DNA of 64,000 nt from Macrobrachium rosenbergii. Taxonomy: Eukaryota > Arthropoda > Malacostraca > Decapoda > Palaemonidae. Of the stretch, positions 46,335 through 58,640 are shown piece by piece. The position numbers and the translations under genes are program-made. The notes beneath the pieces were generated by a model. That model saw only the letters and a list, made by a program, of their open reading frames with translations. It had not been told where the DNA came from and made no database searches. The first letter of the stretch is position 1. Each line of letters begins with the position of its first letter. The stretch is from the NCBI RefSeq assembly GCF_040412425.1, contig NC_089766.1, forward strand, positions 45,962,297-46,026,296, given 5' to 3'.

Positions 46335-46391
<57 letters not shown>
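46038..46391. repeat. Compound (CT)n cassette array, four spacers
   Basis: Spacers start GCAGAGTAACCCGAAAAGTG (about 45990), CCAGAATAACCCCAAAAGTA (46108), GCAGAGTAACCTGAAAGTAA (46180) and GCAGAATAACCCCAAAAGTA (46283). Each runs through GGGxCAGTxxCT and TACGTATGGT-like ends into a new (CT)n block. Spacers 1/3 and 2/4 resemble each other more closely. Confidence 0.9.
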
Positions 46392-46393
<2 letters not shown>

Positions 46394-46544
46394 AAACACA
46401 CACAAAAGGGATTAGTGATTTTGGACGCCAAAACTATAGTATTACCGTAACAGCTACTTGACTGTAACAGTAACGGTCGTTGGCAACTGGGAGGTCGACT
46501 GGAATTTTTGGAACGTTCCACTTCTTCGGTAACGGGAATTAGCC

Positions 46545-47480
46545 AGTTCCAACCATGTTTGTGCTTTCAAGTGTCGATTCCTGTCACGCCCAAATTGTGC
46601 ACGCCCTTTGAGACTTTCAGGGTGGGTGAGTTCTAATGAAATATATTTTTAGGCATTACCATTGGCTAGTGAATAAGACCAGACAGTTTTTAGTGTTACT
46701 TTTTGGGGTGGGTTGATCAAGGGGGCTCAAACCCCCCCCTCCTCCCCGGTTAGGTTAAGTATCCTAGTTCCAATTATATTTAAGTCTTCAAGTGTCACCT
46801 GTTACGCCCTTTTTCACGTTCTTTGCGACTTTGTGTTTGTGATTTTTTAATAATATGAATAATTGGGTTGATAGGGCTCTTCATCATAGCTGAGGTCTGG
46901 GCGGGGGGTGAAGCCCCCCTCCATCCCTGGCCAGGTCAGGGGATGGTTCCCTAATTTAGGTTAGGAAGGTAAGGTCTGGTTAGGTCAGGACTCGGTACCT
47001 CTAGGAAAGGCTAGATTTGTTTTCATCTGCGGAACCTGGTCCCATCATTCTACGCCCCCCTCCCCCCCCAAATATGCTGAAATAATAAAAATAATAATAA
47101 TAATTATAATAATGTCAGAAAAATGGGTTAAGAATAAAGTTACGCTTGTCGTATTGTTACCTCCATAAAAATGGTCGAAAGGATATTTACACACAAAAAA
47201 TTATTTTTATTTATATTTTATTTTTATTTATTTTTATTTATTTAGAATGTATGTCATTAGGGCTATGGAAGACCAATCAGAATCTAAGTAAAAAAGTAAC
47301 AGGAATAAAGTCACAATATTTAACGGTGGTCGGTAATAAAAGTCACGGGAAAAAGTAACCTAACCTAACCTAATGATTACCGGGCACCATAAATTGTGAC
47401 TTTTTTTCTAGCCAAAATTGTAACTTTTTCTGTGACTTTTTTCCTGCGACTTTATCACCAGCCAACGACCAAGCAGTAAC
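46545..47480. other. Gene-free stretch with diverged direct and inverted repeats
   Basis: A block with CAAGTGTCxxxxCCTGT(C/T)ACGCCC occurs near 46567 and 46788. GGTCGGTAATAAAAGTCACG (about 47327) has an inverted partner (CCTGCGACTTTATCACCAGC, about 47442) around a CCTAA tract at 47356-47374. No gene. Confidence 0.45.
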
Positions 47481-48385
47481 CAAATAGGTAATTCTACAAA
47501 AAATAAAATCTCCCGCAAGGTGCCGTGTTTAGTACCAGCCCCTAAACATAGCCTAAACAAAGACGGCATATTTCCTAAATTATCTTAACATGTAATGCAT
47601 TAGAAAACCCCTTTCTATATTGTGCAATAAAAAATTCTATATATAAACTATATCTCCATGTAGGGCTCTTCTGTGGATGTACCACAAATTATATATAATT
47701 ATGTCACAGCTGAGACTAGGTTAGCTTATGCTAGGCTAGGCCATAAAAGCTACTCGGGCAGCGGGGCGAGGGTAGACTGACAGGGTCAAGTTTCACAGAC
47801 GAAAACAAACATATTTTTCTTACTGCTTATAATGTGTTTTATGCATTTTGAACATTTTTTTGGGAGGCAAGCCACTCATTTTTGTCCCCCCCCCCCAGTG
47901 GTCACATGTTATGCATGATCCTTGTTCAGTATAACAGTCAGAAAAGTAGGAAATGCATAAATGAAATAATCGCCCACCTGTGCCTAGTTTGTGAATTTTA
48001 TCAGTAACAATCGCCAAAAAAAATGTGTAAGGCATGAAAGGGTATCAGTGATGGTTATCAGAAAGCATCCTAATCAAGGGCACCAGGTATTCGCGTGGCC
48101 TTTGGTTTTGTAACCCTCACCCTCCTGTGCTGAGTCCTTCCCTCACTTTGCCTCCCCCCCCCCAGCCTAACCTGAACTTGAGTGCCATAGCCTAAGTCAC
48201 CAACACTCTTTCGGCTCCTGCTGTAAGCCACCAAACACTTTGCTCACAAAATTATAGTCCTCCCCCTTAATATTTAGACCTCCCTAACTGACTTTACCTC
48301 TCCATCAGTGATGCCAAGTCCGCTGATGGTGGGTAAATTTTAAAGGGCTCGGCTTACGACGTTCCGGGCTTACGACGTTCTTCAA
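47480..48385. other. Spacer with C-runs and short frames, nothing recognised
   Basis: Poly-C runs near 47887 and 48157, and two close copies of TTACGACGTTC at 48354-48380. No gene or repeat family with confidence. Confidence 0.35.
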
Positions 48386-48388
48386 ATA

Positions 48389-48734
48389 TAGGCAGTCCCC
48401 AGTTTGCAGCAGGGGTTCCGTTCTGACGCCGTGTCGCAAGTTGAAAATCGTTGCAACCTGAAATATCGTCGAAAATTGTAAGAAAACCGTACTTTTAATA
48501 ATTTGGGTGTCTTGTAAACAATGTAAACTGCAATTTTATTTAGTTTTTCATCAAAAAACCTCCAAATTTTGACCATTCTGCCCTTTTTGGAGCCATATTT
48601 CTTCCGTTGGGTTGGCATCGTCAACCCGGAACATGAGCTGTAACCCTGGGAGTAATTTTTGATGAATATATTTGAAGAGCGTCGTAAGCTTGGAACGTCA
48701 TAAGCTGAGCCTGTCGTAACCCGGGAACTGCCTG
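48389..48734 (+). mobile_element. Tigger-like MITE, family E
   Basis: Starts near GGCAGTCCCCAGTTTGCAGC and ends CCCGGGAACTGCCTG followed by TA. The longest copy of this family here. Minus-strand translation gives GRMVKIWRFFDEKLNK, also present in the copies at 22.4 and 28.9 kb. Confidence 0.7.
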
Positions 48735-48736
48735 TA

Positions 48737-49023
48737 TTCATCAAAACCTATTTCCTGGGTTACAATGCATGTTCCGGATTTACGCCGCCGACAACGTTGA
48801 TCCAACAGAAGAAATATAACCCCAAAAATGGCAGAATGATCAAAATTTGGAGGGTTTTTGATGAAAAACTCAATAAAAATGCTGTTTAAGTTGTTTACAA
48901 GACATCCAAATTATTAAAAGTAAGGTTTTCTTATGATTTTTGATGATATTTCAGGTTATGAAGATTTTTGGCTTATGACAGTGTCGGAACGGGACGTCCC
49001 TTCTTTAAACCAGAGACTGCCTG
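48737..49023 (-). mobile_element. Tigger-like MITE, family E, inverted neighbour
   Basis: A reversed, 5'-incomplete copy abutting the previous one; it ends CCAGAGACTGCCTG then TA at 49024-49025. The two together form a head-to-head palindrome of about 640 bases. Confidence 0.65.
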
Positions 49024-49024
49024 T

Positions 49025-50478
49025 AACTGGTAAAAAACCTTTTGGGATTTTTTTTTGCTCTAATTACGGTATTTATTGGACATTTAAATCTTATGATATT
49101 AATTAATTGATAAAATCGTTATAGATTATTCAAGCACAGAAAATACGTGGAGGTACTGTATTTGGTTTTCCAGGTATGGAAAATGGTCAGAACAGAAGTC
49201 TAGAGGCTTCTTTATGTAAGGTAATAGTAGCACTCATTTGTCTCCAAAACTTTAGGTAATAGTTTGACATTTATCTCCAAGACTGAGCCAAATTTTTTCA
49301 AACTACCATTGTATGGGGTAAAGCACTCATTTTTATGTGTCATCTACCTATAACTCTTAACAGTTATAGACAGCCACATTTGCAAAACAGGATTTTCTGT
49401 ACAGTTAGAGCTTAGAAGCCAAGGGACAGATAAATACTCCATGTGTTATAACCTGAAAAACATCAGTAGAAGTACACTTCCCACCTTGACTAGGCTCCCC
49501 AAAACATTACCCAAACAGTGCAACATTTTAAACGATTTGTCCGAACCTTATTAGGATGCAGCTTCCTACCTTACTAGAGTAAGTTAGACCCGTAACTTTA
49601 CCCTAAAAGTACAACCAAAGTAATGAAAAAGGATGTATCATTTCATGCCCCCTTCTAGGGCACAGGGTCTTGCCTGACCTGAATAGCATCACCCCTCCTC
49701 AAGAAACTCACAACATACCTTCAAGTTATTGCTTACTTTAGGTTTTGGGTATCAATTTTTTGTGGTTCATTACTACGAGGAGGATGGTTTTGTATCCTTG
49801 TAAAGTTCTGAATGATTCACAGTACAGTGTTGTGTTTCTATTCTTGATTAATCAGCCATTTGTAGTCGATCTCCACTTACCAGCATCATGCCATTTGCCC
49901 TTTTAGATAACTTAATGCCACCACACACCTATGCTTTATTCCAAACTCCCATTCGTGGATTCATCAGTGTCAGTGACATTGCCAGACCCGAGATACCATG
50001 TAAATTCTCAAAGTAGTATACATTTACTTTGAACAATAAGAGCTTATGTCCAGTGAAGGTTTGGGTTAAATCTTGTCCAGAAAAGACATTTTACAGTAAT
50101 GGGGAAACATGGAAATTGTAAATGTTCTTCCTTCATTCAGGGATCTCCTGCAAAAGATGTGGCTATCTTGAAGTTCACAAGTGAAAAGTAGTTGGTATCT
50201 GAAAATACTATAAATATCACCTCAGATTTTTTGCGGAATGTTATCAGCGACTAAAAGAACGAACAAAATAATGAGCTAACTTTGTAGACCATGATGTGAG
50301 TAAAGCAGAAATGGAAGAATTATCCTGCCTATGCAAAAGACCACTGGGGAGCTCAGATTGGTACCTACAATTTGTTTTTAAGATAAACAGGAATTTTTAA
50401 AAATGGGGATCTTTATTCCAGTTGAGACATGCTTCAGTATAGGATGTTGAAGTTTCCAATATCCAATACTGTACTGCT
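49025..50478. other. Spacer, nothing recognised
   Basis: AT-rich; no repeat family and no coding frame of interest. Confidence 0.35.
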
Positions 50479-50479
50479 T

Positions 50480-50785
50480 AGTAGGTCCTGTAGGGGGTTA
50501 GTGCCATCACAAGGTGCACTGCAGGCATTACTTAAGATTCTTCACAGCATCCCTAAGGTCCCTAGCTGCAACCCCTTTCATTCTTTTCACTGTTCCTCCA
50601 TCCATATTGTCTTTCTTCCCTCATACTTTCCACCCTCTCCTAACAGTTGTTTCATAGTATAAGTGCAAGGTTTTCCTCCTGTTACACCTTTAAAACTTCC
50701 TTTACTCTCAATTTCCCTTTCAGTGCTGAATGATCTCATAGGTCCCAGTGCTTGGCCTGTGGCCTAAGTTTTATATTCAAAAAGC
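50480..50785 (+). repeat. SINE-like family C, near-complete copy
   Basis: GTAGGGGGTTAGTGCCATCA head, CACAAGGTGCACTGCAGGCA, then the full body to GCCTAAGTTTTATATTC. Confidence 0.8.
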
Positions 50786-51597
50786 AATACTGCTTAGCCA
50801 TAATTGCAACAGAACACAAAGCCTAGCAGCAAAATCTGATGCTTTTCTTATTTCATGTTCTTGAAATATGTACTGGTTTCCACATTTACAGCGGTGAGAC
50901 TTTTATATTTTCATCCTCTTACAGTACTCGTCATTTGCCGTCTTGGATTTTAAATTGTCATTTAGATGTGTACCTGTCCGCATTTCTATAAGTGTAATTA
51001 AGAGTAAAGTTCTGACTTTCTGATTGAACTATTTATGACAGCCTGCTTTTTTTCTTCTCAGAACAATACATTGTAGTTTTGTAAATGTTTCTGATATTAT
51101 GCACTGTAGTTCTGCATGTTGTTTAACTTGGAAATCACAAGTTTTCTTACATGTTTGTTGTAGTTAAACAGAATATAAACAGGTAAATAATTATATAATG
51201 GTGCAGACAAGTTGCGAGCACGTTACATATTTTATCCGGCCTTCAGTTTTGTCACTCATTTGAATTTGGTTGTCTGGTGAATAATCATCACGGCCTAATC
51301 CCAGAATCATTAAGTTTTAACTAGTTGTAATTTATTTTAAAAGATCTAAAAAATGTCCATTATGAATAAACCCTTTAGAACAGCCCTATGAGAGTTGAGA
51401 ATGTCAACTGGGGGCCTTTGGTTAAACTCTTTACTAATTATAATATATCTTTCAGTAGTGTCTAAATGCTGTTGTGGTGGCTGGCAGAATCACTGGTATG
51501 TATAACTCCTGGTCTGTTATGTAATCAGTTTTATGTAGCCTCTTGAGCAGGTGACTCAAGCTTGTTAGGCAAACTCCTGTACGTCTGGTTGCATAGA

Positions 51598-51815
51598 ATA
51601 TATTAAGGCCAGAGGCCAAACATTGGGACCTCTGAGGTCATTCAACGCTGGAAGGGACATTGACAGTAAAAGGGCTTTAAAGTGCAACAGATGGAAAACC
51701 TGGCAGTTGCACTATGAAACAATTGTTAGGAGAGGGTGGAAAGTAAGATGGAAGAAAGAAAATATGAACGGAGGTACAGTAAAAGGAATGAAAGGGGTTG
51801 TTCTGGCTGCATAGT
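51598..51815 (-). repeat. SINE-like family C, reverse copy
   Basis: Reverse orientation: AAGGCCAGAGGCCAAACATT, then GCAACAGATGG and ATGAAACAATTGTTAGGAGA, then AATGAAAGGGGTTG. The only clear minus-strand copy in the window. Confidence 0.75.
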
Positions 51816-51996
51816 ACAACCCTTGAGCTTATGACCATTAATAGTTTACCAGGATCAGTTTGTAATAATGTCATGAAAAGAAAGCATTTTCTCAGCCCTC
51901 CAAATTGATAGCTTGATAGAAAGTGCACAGGCTTATCAGTTGCTTAGTAACTTGGCTTCAAAATTAGTTTGTGGTTTATAATGCTTTCAATTTTAG

Positions 51997-52122
<126 letters not shown>

Positions 52123-52129
52123 TGTACAG

Positions 52130-54110
52130 TACTTTGGTAAGCAATCATCCACATTGCTGTAATGTATGGTGCTAATTAGTAGTTGTAGTAATACACAGCC
52201 AATCAAGTGGTTTTAATTTGTTTCACATTTGCTGGTGAAGTATTCTTGTTTTATGTTCTATCATGATTCTTATGTAAGGTTGCAAATGTGGCCAGTTGTC
52301 AATGGGAATATGCATGTTAGGCTTATATCATGAATGGGTTCTAACCCACATCATTTGTGCTGTTATTGAGGCTCACATAAATACATTTAGTACATACATA
52401 GCCTTAAGAAATCATACTAAAAGTACAGTAATACTCTAGAGTATAAAGTACAGGTTTTTCACTAATCCTTTGGATTGAGTTTAACTTCAAAAGTTTCCAC
52501 AGGTAACCAGACGTATTGAGGAAGAATGGTCGACAAATCTGCTTTGGATAATATGTAATCCATATCCTTAAGTAATATGAAGATTAATGGTATGCCAAGA
52601 TCCAGTTGCACAGTGCTTGCCATACTGAGCTCGACAAACACTTGTGGGCTGTCATCAGTACTTACCAGGAAATTCCTCAAAGGTGAGAAAGTCAGGATTT
52701 TGCTCAAATCGTTTAATGAAAGGGACATTGAGGAATGATGTGAGCATAATGAAGTAGTTTTGATGTACAGAAATTTTGCCTCTTGGTGAAACAAGCTCAT
52801 TACTCATAAAGAGTAAAATTCAATGATCCCAATTTCCAGTACTGTTTGTCAATAGGTAATGCCAGTAATGTTTTTTTATTAGCCGTTTTATATTCTATTG
52901 GGTGTTTTTTTATATGTTGAGTGGCTTTTTTATAATTTATTTGGCTCATTTTGTGTAACTTTGGTTTCAACAAACAGTGAATACTTCAGTAAGCTTCATG
53001 GGACTGACGCTTTTATTTACGCTGCTTTTTACTTAATTGCCTGATAAATTTACTTTGTGATATGGTCTCATACCGGGTATTTGTTACCCTTTAACAATGG
53101 ATACCTTTGTAATGACACACAAATGATAACCAGTTTGAATTTATTGGTAGTCGTGTTTGCTTGTGACTTTTCCTTGGTCATCACTTGTTTTTGTATTCTG
53201 GTTTTCTTGTTCCATCATCGTCCATGAATGATGGTGCTCATGTCAAAACTAATTCCTGGTGGAAAGCTTATACCTTGTTCATATCATGTCTGGATTCCAA
53301 CTTGCCTCAAATGTGATGATGTTGAGTCTAGCTAATATCAGTTTTTTAGTTTTAAGTTTGGAGCAATTCATGATCCAAGGAATTCTTCTTTTGTTCATTA
53401 CGAACCCTTTAGTAATAACCTACTTTTGTGCAGACGCATATCCAGTTGCAACAATTTCTTAAATCTTGAAAAGTAGAAGACCAGATGTTTGCATAGACTA
53501 AACTATCATCCCAGGCTCATTCTTGTGTGCAGCCTCGCTGTTTGCGGTTGCATTTCTAGTTACTCTTTCGTGGTTAGCAACATTTTGGTTTACTGTGAGG
53601 TGTCGGTCATATTCATTCATTGACAGATTACACATTGTTCAGATGTTGGTTTGTAGGGAAGTAAGAATTTTATGGTTATTCCTCAATTTGGGCATTACTT
53701 TTAAGTATGGTACCATTTTCCTCTTTCTTTTTTAAATAAATTACATTATTTTTTTGCAATTTGGGTGTTGCTTATTCATCTTTCCTTTGGTTTTTCTATT
53801 TCAGTCATGGAATTCTTCCGTATACTTTACTAGTAATTTTCAGGAGTGATTCAGACTGTCCTTTTCAGTAATTCACAGATGATTCTCATTGGTCTCATGA
53901 AACTGGTTACCTTTGTCTATTGTCCATTCTCAGCATCATTTACTGCTGTGATTCATTTTACTTATACAGTAATTTTTCTCATTCCAGTTTAAGGTTTATG
54001 ATTCTAACATTACTGCTTAGCAAGTGTGTATGAACTTTAGTAAGTTCTACTTTAATTATATCATTACTGCGTATAGATTGTTTTATGAATTTTTGCTCTT
54101 TGTTGCTACA
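52130..54110. other. Spacer with unassigned short frames
   Basis: A 112-codon minus-strand frame (52800-52462) and several + frames of 60-80 codons show no domain or splice support. Possibly old, unrecognisable element remains. Confidence 0.3.
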
Positions 54111-54113
54111 TAA

Positions 54114-54315
54114 TATTAATTTCCCATTGACACTTTTATATTTGTAGGAACTTCCAGTTTCGCTGTACATCAGCTTGTGAGGGTTTAAAAGGATGTTCAT
54201 GTAGTGTTTTTATGTATTAATTTCCCATTGACACTTTTATATTTGTAGGAACTTCCAGTTTTGCTGTACATCAGCTTGTGAGGGTTCAAAAGGATGTTCA
54301 TGTAGTGTCTTTATG
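54114..54315. repeat. 101-bp direct tandem duplication
   Basis: TATTAATTTCCCATTGACAC starts at 54114 and 54215; the copies differ at about four positions. A recent duplication. Confidence 0.95.
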
Positions 54316-54574
54316 TCCTCTTTAATACCACATTTAAAGTGCTCTGGTGTAATGGTATCATTGTTTCTGCAGATGATGTACCCAGTGTGTCTGTGTGTAT
54401 GGTGAATTGGTCAGTTACCCATTGGTTTCTCTACACCTGAAGGAAGGCTGATGAAAGTCATATTCCCAAGACATGTGGATGCCTCCCTGAACTCTTCATT
54501 GTCAAGCTGTGGTGTGGGTCCTATAGCTTAGACAAATTCCTTCAGGTGAGGTTTCATGTCTTCAATCTCGTAAG

Positions 54575-54865
54575 GGGTGGTGACATTAGTGCACTCACGT
54601 GGTGCACTGTAGACATTACTAGAGTGTTTGCCATCTCTCTTCAGCCTCTAGCTGCACCCACTTCGTAGTCTTTCACTTTACCCATTCAGTTTTCTTCACT
54701 TTTGTCGTCTCTCACTATTATAGATCCTGGTCCTATTACATTTTTATATTCTGGATCCCTTTACCTTGCTGTTCAGTGATTCCATTTCCTTCATTTGACT
54801 GTCTTAAGACAGAGTGCTGAATGGTCAAAACACCTCAGTGCTTGGCTGGACAACTTGAATTTCAT
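54575..54865 (+). repeat. SINE-like family C, diverged copy
   Basis: Head GGGTGGTGACATTAGTGCAC and CGTGGTGCACTGTAGACATT, then a degraded body. A further weak similarity continues at 54990-55140 (GATAGGTTCCTATGCTTGGC, CTTTATGGCCTGAACC). Confidence 0.6.
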
Positions 54866-55799
54866 AAATCTAAATTCATGATAGCTGTCCCCCTTAGATT
54901 CAAGAGTGCCAAGAGTAGAAAGGGCAAGAATCATTGTGACTTCTCAACTCCCCCAGTTTTCTCCATTTGAAGAGTCATCTTACAAAACCCATTCCACTCC
55001 CAGGACGGATTTTCCTCCATCCCCGACTGCCTTACCCTCATTGTCTGAGTGCTTGCTACTTGTTTGGGGCTTCCTTCTACATTTCTGGGCACTAAATAAC
55101 CCTGATAGGTTCCTATGCTTGGCCTTTATGGCCTGAACCACATAATGAATCAGTCTCCTCATTTTTACAGCTTTTCAGCATTTCCTGAAACTGTGATCAC
55201 AGTTCATCTCATGTTGGTCATTTGAAGAAGATGGTGTTTTTAGTTATTCAGTATTTCATGGTCAGGTTACAGCCACTAAGTTTTGTCTGGATGAGTTGAT
55301 TGCAGCCTTTTCCACCTCAGCCTTGCCTCCTCTCCCCTGATATACTCATAGTTCTCAGATTGAACAGTGACCACCACAGCTGGACCTGGACCTCATTATC
55401 ATTGCCAACATGACATCAACTGGCATCTGTAGCTTCAACTGCAGTTGCTTCTATTCCACTGTCCGTCATTGTGCCCGTTGTCTGCTTTTGTTACCAAGCC
55501 TTGTTTGGAAGACATTATTGCTTCTGTTGATGGTTAACAGTCACAGCTTAAGTTTCACTTTCTATTTATGTAAGTGTAGGTTTGTATCTTAGGAAAAATA
55601 CAAATTACCTTTAAAATTTGTCATTTTTGCAATGTTGCCTTAAGGGGTCTTCCTCTGGACCTGCTACTAGGGATACCTGCTTTGAACCTACTTGCTGTAG
55701 TGTTGGGGGCCCCTGTTGTTGTGGATCATCAGTAGCCTCTTGTATACAACTGCTCTTGCATCCCCAGGTGCAATCACCGGTTGAGTTGTTGCTCCTACG

Positions 55800-56300
55800 T
55801 ACTTCACAGTGAAGAAGCATCTGTGAAACACTGCAGGGTTTGGTACTTTTCACTTTGTCACAATTCTAGATTCGACTTCACTCCTGCTCATTGTGATGTA
55901 GGTGCAACTCTTCAAATTGTGCATGTTAGTTATGTTGCTTTATGATCTAATCAGTCTCCTTCAGTGATGTTGCTTATCATTTTAAATCTCAGTTTGACTT
56001 AGTGACCCTGTCCACTTTTACATTATCTCCCCCACCACCTGAAGTTGCTTGTGGTTCTCTCATCCACACAGTGCCTATATCTTAAGACAGTGACCGTTGC
56101 AGTTAAAGAACCTCTTTTGAGTCATCTCTGAAATGTTGTAGGTCATGGTACTAACCCTCTGGTTGTTGCAATTCTAGATTTGGCTCCAATCCTGTTCAGT
56201 GTGCTGCAGACACCTTGTCTTTTAAGTAGCTCTCTTCTGCCAGGTTGAATCTTGCACTGTTGTACGATCTTGTTTTCTGCAGTTTCCTACAGTGATGCCT
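55800..56300. repeat. Diverged direct repeat of about 200 bases
   Basis: The block with CACAATTCTAGATTCGACTT and TCCTTCAGTGATGTTGC (about 55805-55975) is echoed by TGCAATTCTAGATTTGGCTC and TCCTACAGTGATGCCTC (about 56125-56300), roughly 305 bases later. Confidence 0.5.
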
Positions 56301-57042
56301 CTCGCCCTTGTACAACTCATTCTCCTTCACCTGCTGCCTGTCCTTTGCCCCTGGTGAGCTTTCTGGTATTTGGGATCCCCCTTCAATATTCCTAGGAATT
56401 CTAGGACATCCATGAATGCCAGATTCAATTTTGCCAAGGATGGTTTTTGTATATTTGGTAGATTATCCAGATGTGGAACGTGCAGGATGTTTGACTGCTC
56501 CAGGACGACATATCCTTAACTGGGTTTTTGTGATCTTTATAAGGTAAGAGTGCCCATCCTAGCCCCTCATAAGGAGCCAGGGTACAAACCCTACGGTGTC
56601 CCCTTGACCAAGGCTGTAGTAACCATCCACAAAGATCTCATTTAGTCTGGAAGTTGCAGTTCCAGCATAGGTTAGAATTATTGCACAGGTGTGGCTCACC
56701 ATTATGCCTTCCCAGATCAGCACTCTTTGAGAAATTGTATCGTATCCATGACTAATTCTTGTAAATCCTGTCTTCATTTACTGTCAAGGTGAAAAAGAGG
56801 ATACCCCCATCTGCTTACTCCAGGGCCTCTTAGTCTTCAAAGATGGACACTTACTGAATGCTTCATAGGGAAAGGTTTGGCCTTGTTGAACTTGCAAGGG
56901 TGGATTCATGGTGGTGGAAGGACAGTGTTAGCAAAGAGCTTGCATTCTGTAGATGTGGCTATTACCCAACATGTCATTTCCCAAGAACATGCTTCTGTTC
57001 TACGCATGCTACTTCAGCAGGTGGTGAATATGACAATGAAGA

Positions 57043-57308
57043 GGACAGATGTGACATTTAAAAGACCTCTCCATCCTTCTTGCCACTGCCAACCTCTGCA
57101 CTCTCCAGATATCTGACCCTTTGGGACTTGACCCACTTCGGCAAAACTGAGTTGGATTACGTTAACTGCTATCAGGACAGATGTGACATTTAAAAGACCT
57201 CTCCATCCTTCTTGCCACTGCCAGCCTCTGCACTCTCCAGATATCTGACCCTTTGGGACCTGACCCACTTCGGCAAAACTGAGTTGGATTACGTTCACTG
57301 CTATCAGG
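57043..57308. repeat. 132-bp tandem duplication
   Basis: GGACAGATGTGACATTTAAA starts at 57043 and 57175; the two copies differ at about three positions. The period is a multiple of three, and the duplication lies inside the DIRS-like region, so it arose after insertion or within the element. Confidence 0.95.
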
Positions 57309-57739
57309 GCTGTCATCCCTGGGTTTGGTGCTTTTCTTGTTTGCTCATTCACATTCTACTAATTTGCCAAGGTTGTACTCCATTCAGCATCAGAGACCCT
57401 TCACTCTGCAATGCCAGCAGTCCTGAGCCCATCAGTTTTGCTCCAGCCAGAAGAATGCCCTTTACTCTCCTTATCAATACTGAGCTGCCTTGAATGCTTA
57501 ACATTCCTAAATTGTTCTGTTGTTCCAGTGGCAATGAGTGCTTTCAGCAGACATCATTAAGCCAAAGCATTAAGAGAAGATTGAGATCTGCCTCTAACCT
57601 TCCTTGAAGCAAGACTGCTACCACAGACATTTACTTGTCACCTGGAGTCTCCTCCAACCCAGAGATGTGCGTCTTAAACAAAGAGGTGCCCTCATGTTGT
57701 AGAAGGGAACCATTGAAGAAACACCGCTGGAGACCTTGA

Positions 57740-58112
57740 GATTTTACAGTTGAATTTCATTGCTCTGGGGGCTGAGGGAAGTAGGAGACTAGTCTGCAAG
57801 ATCCTTGCATCTCTGGACTTCAGGGATTTGCAGTTTCATGTCACCTTCATCTGTCTTAAAGGAAGTTTCTTCACTCTGTTTTGTAGAGGCAAGTGTTGCA
57901 GTTCTAGGACCATTGTCTCTTCACGTCTGCTACAGTATACTGGTGGCCATGGCTGCCTGGGCACATGGTCTGGGTCTTTGTGCCCATCTGGGTAGTCTTA
58001 ACATCATCCACGGGGACTTGAAGAGGTGTATAGACATCCTTCCTGGCATTGTGTTGGTTCGTAAGGCTGCATGTCAGCTTGAGGAAGTCAGACGTATTAG
58101 CATACTAATGGC
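57740..58112 (+). pseudogene. DIRS-like reverse transcriptase fragment, frameshifted
   Basis: One frame reads ILASLDFRDLQFHVTFICLK then FFTLFCRGKCCSSRTI, equivalent to the RT block SLDLKDAYFHVPI ... FLRFxFxGKxYQFRAL; the catalytic-motif neighbourhood is degraded (DLKDAY has become DFRDLQ). A second frame continues ILVAMAAWAHGLGLCAHL, equivalent to MAAVAAWAHxxGLRLxxYLDD, in which the YLDD catalytic box is lost. The AAWAH-like segment is typical of DIRS RTs. A pseudogene. Confidence 0.55.
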
Positions 58113-58640
58113 TGCTATGCGTATGGCCTTCAGAGGCCAGGCTATATCCTCTCTTGAGCACCATCAAGGATTTCTGGCATCATTCTTGTCCCACAGGCAA
58201 ATCATGCAGGCACCGAGTGGTATCCCTCGGTCATTTACAACCACTCCCTCCTTCCTAAGCTGGCATGTGTAGCTTCAAAAGGCTTGTGGCATATCCTTCA
58301 CGATCTTTGTGGCACAACCGAGTGGAATCTGCTGAAGGGTATTCCATGGATCTCAACCGGTTGTTGTTTCTTGATGCCTTGATTGAAGGCACTTGTTGAA
58401 TCTTCAAACAAATTGTGTATAGCTACCCAACTTCTTGGAATGGCAGGCGCCACCTTCTCAGCCCTACAGGCATTCATGATCACCTTGTCAGGGTTGTGTC
58501 CAAAACACTACCCACCATTGCCATAACTTGTGTCGTCACTTTTTCTCCAGCTATTTATGTGGCAAGTTACACCTTCCTCCCCTGAAAGTGAAAAGTTGAG
58601 GATTAATGCCACGGAAGTGAGAGCAGGCCCGAGTAAATAA

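Larger units (their letters stand above)
55590..58640 (+). mobile_element. Decayed DIRS-like retrotransposon region (limits uncertain)
   Basis: The reverse-transcriptase core at 57750-58110 is the anchor. Upstream, frames around 56860-57060 (DVAITQHVISQEHASVLRML) could be gag-like. At 55592-55630 an inverted repeat (AAAAATACAAATT / AAATTTGTCATTTTT) may mark a terminus. Many frameshifts and stops. DIRS elements (tyrosine-recombinase retrotransposons) are known to be common in decapods. Outer limits are a guess. Confidence 0.35.

Noticed and set aside
52462..52800. 112-codon minus-strand frame
   Set aside because: No recognisable domain, no splice partners, and surrounding sequence shows no codon structure.
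56559..58483. Separate small genes in the 56.5-58.5 kb frames
   Set aside because: Frames overlap on both strands with stops; the only recognisable content is a broken DIRS-like reverse transcriptase.
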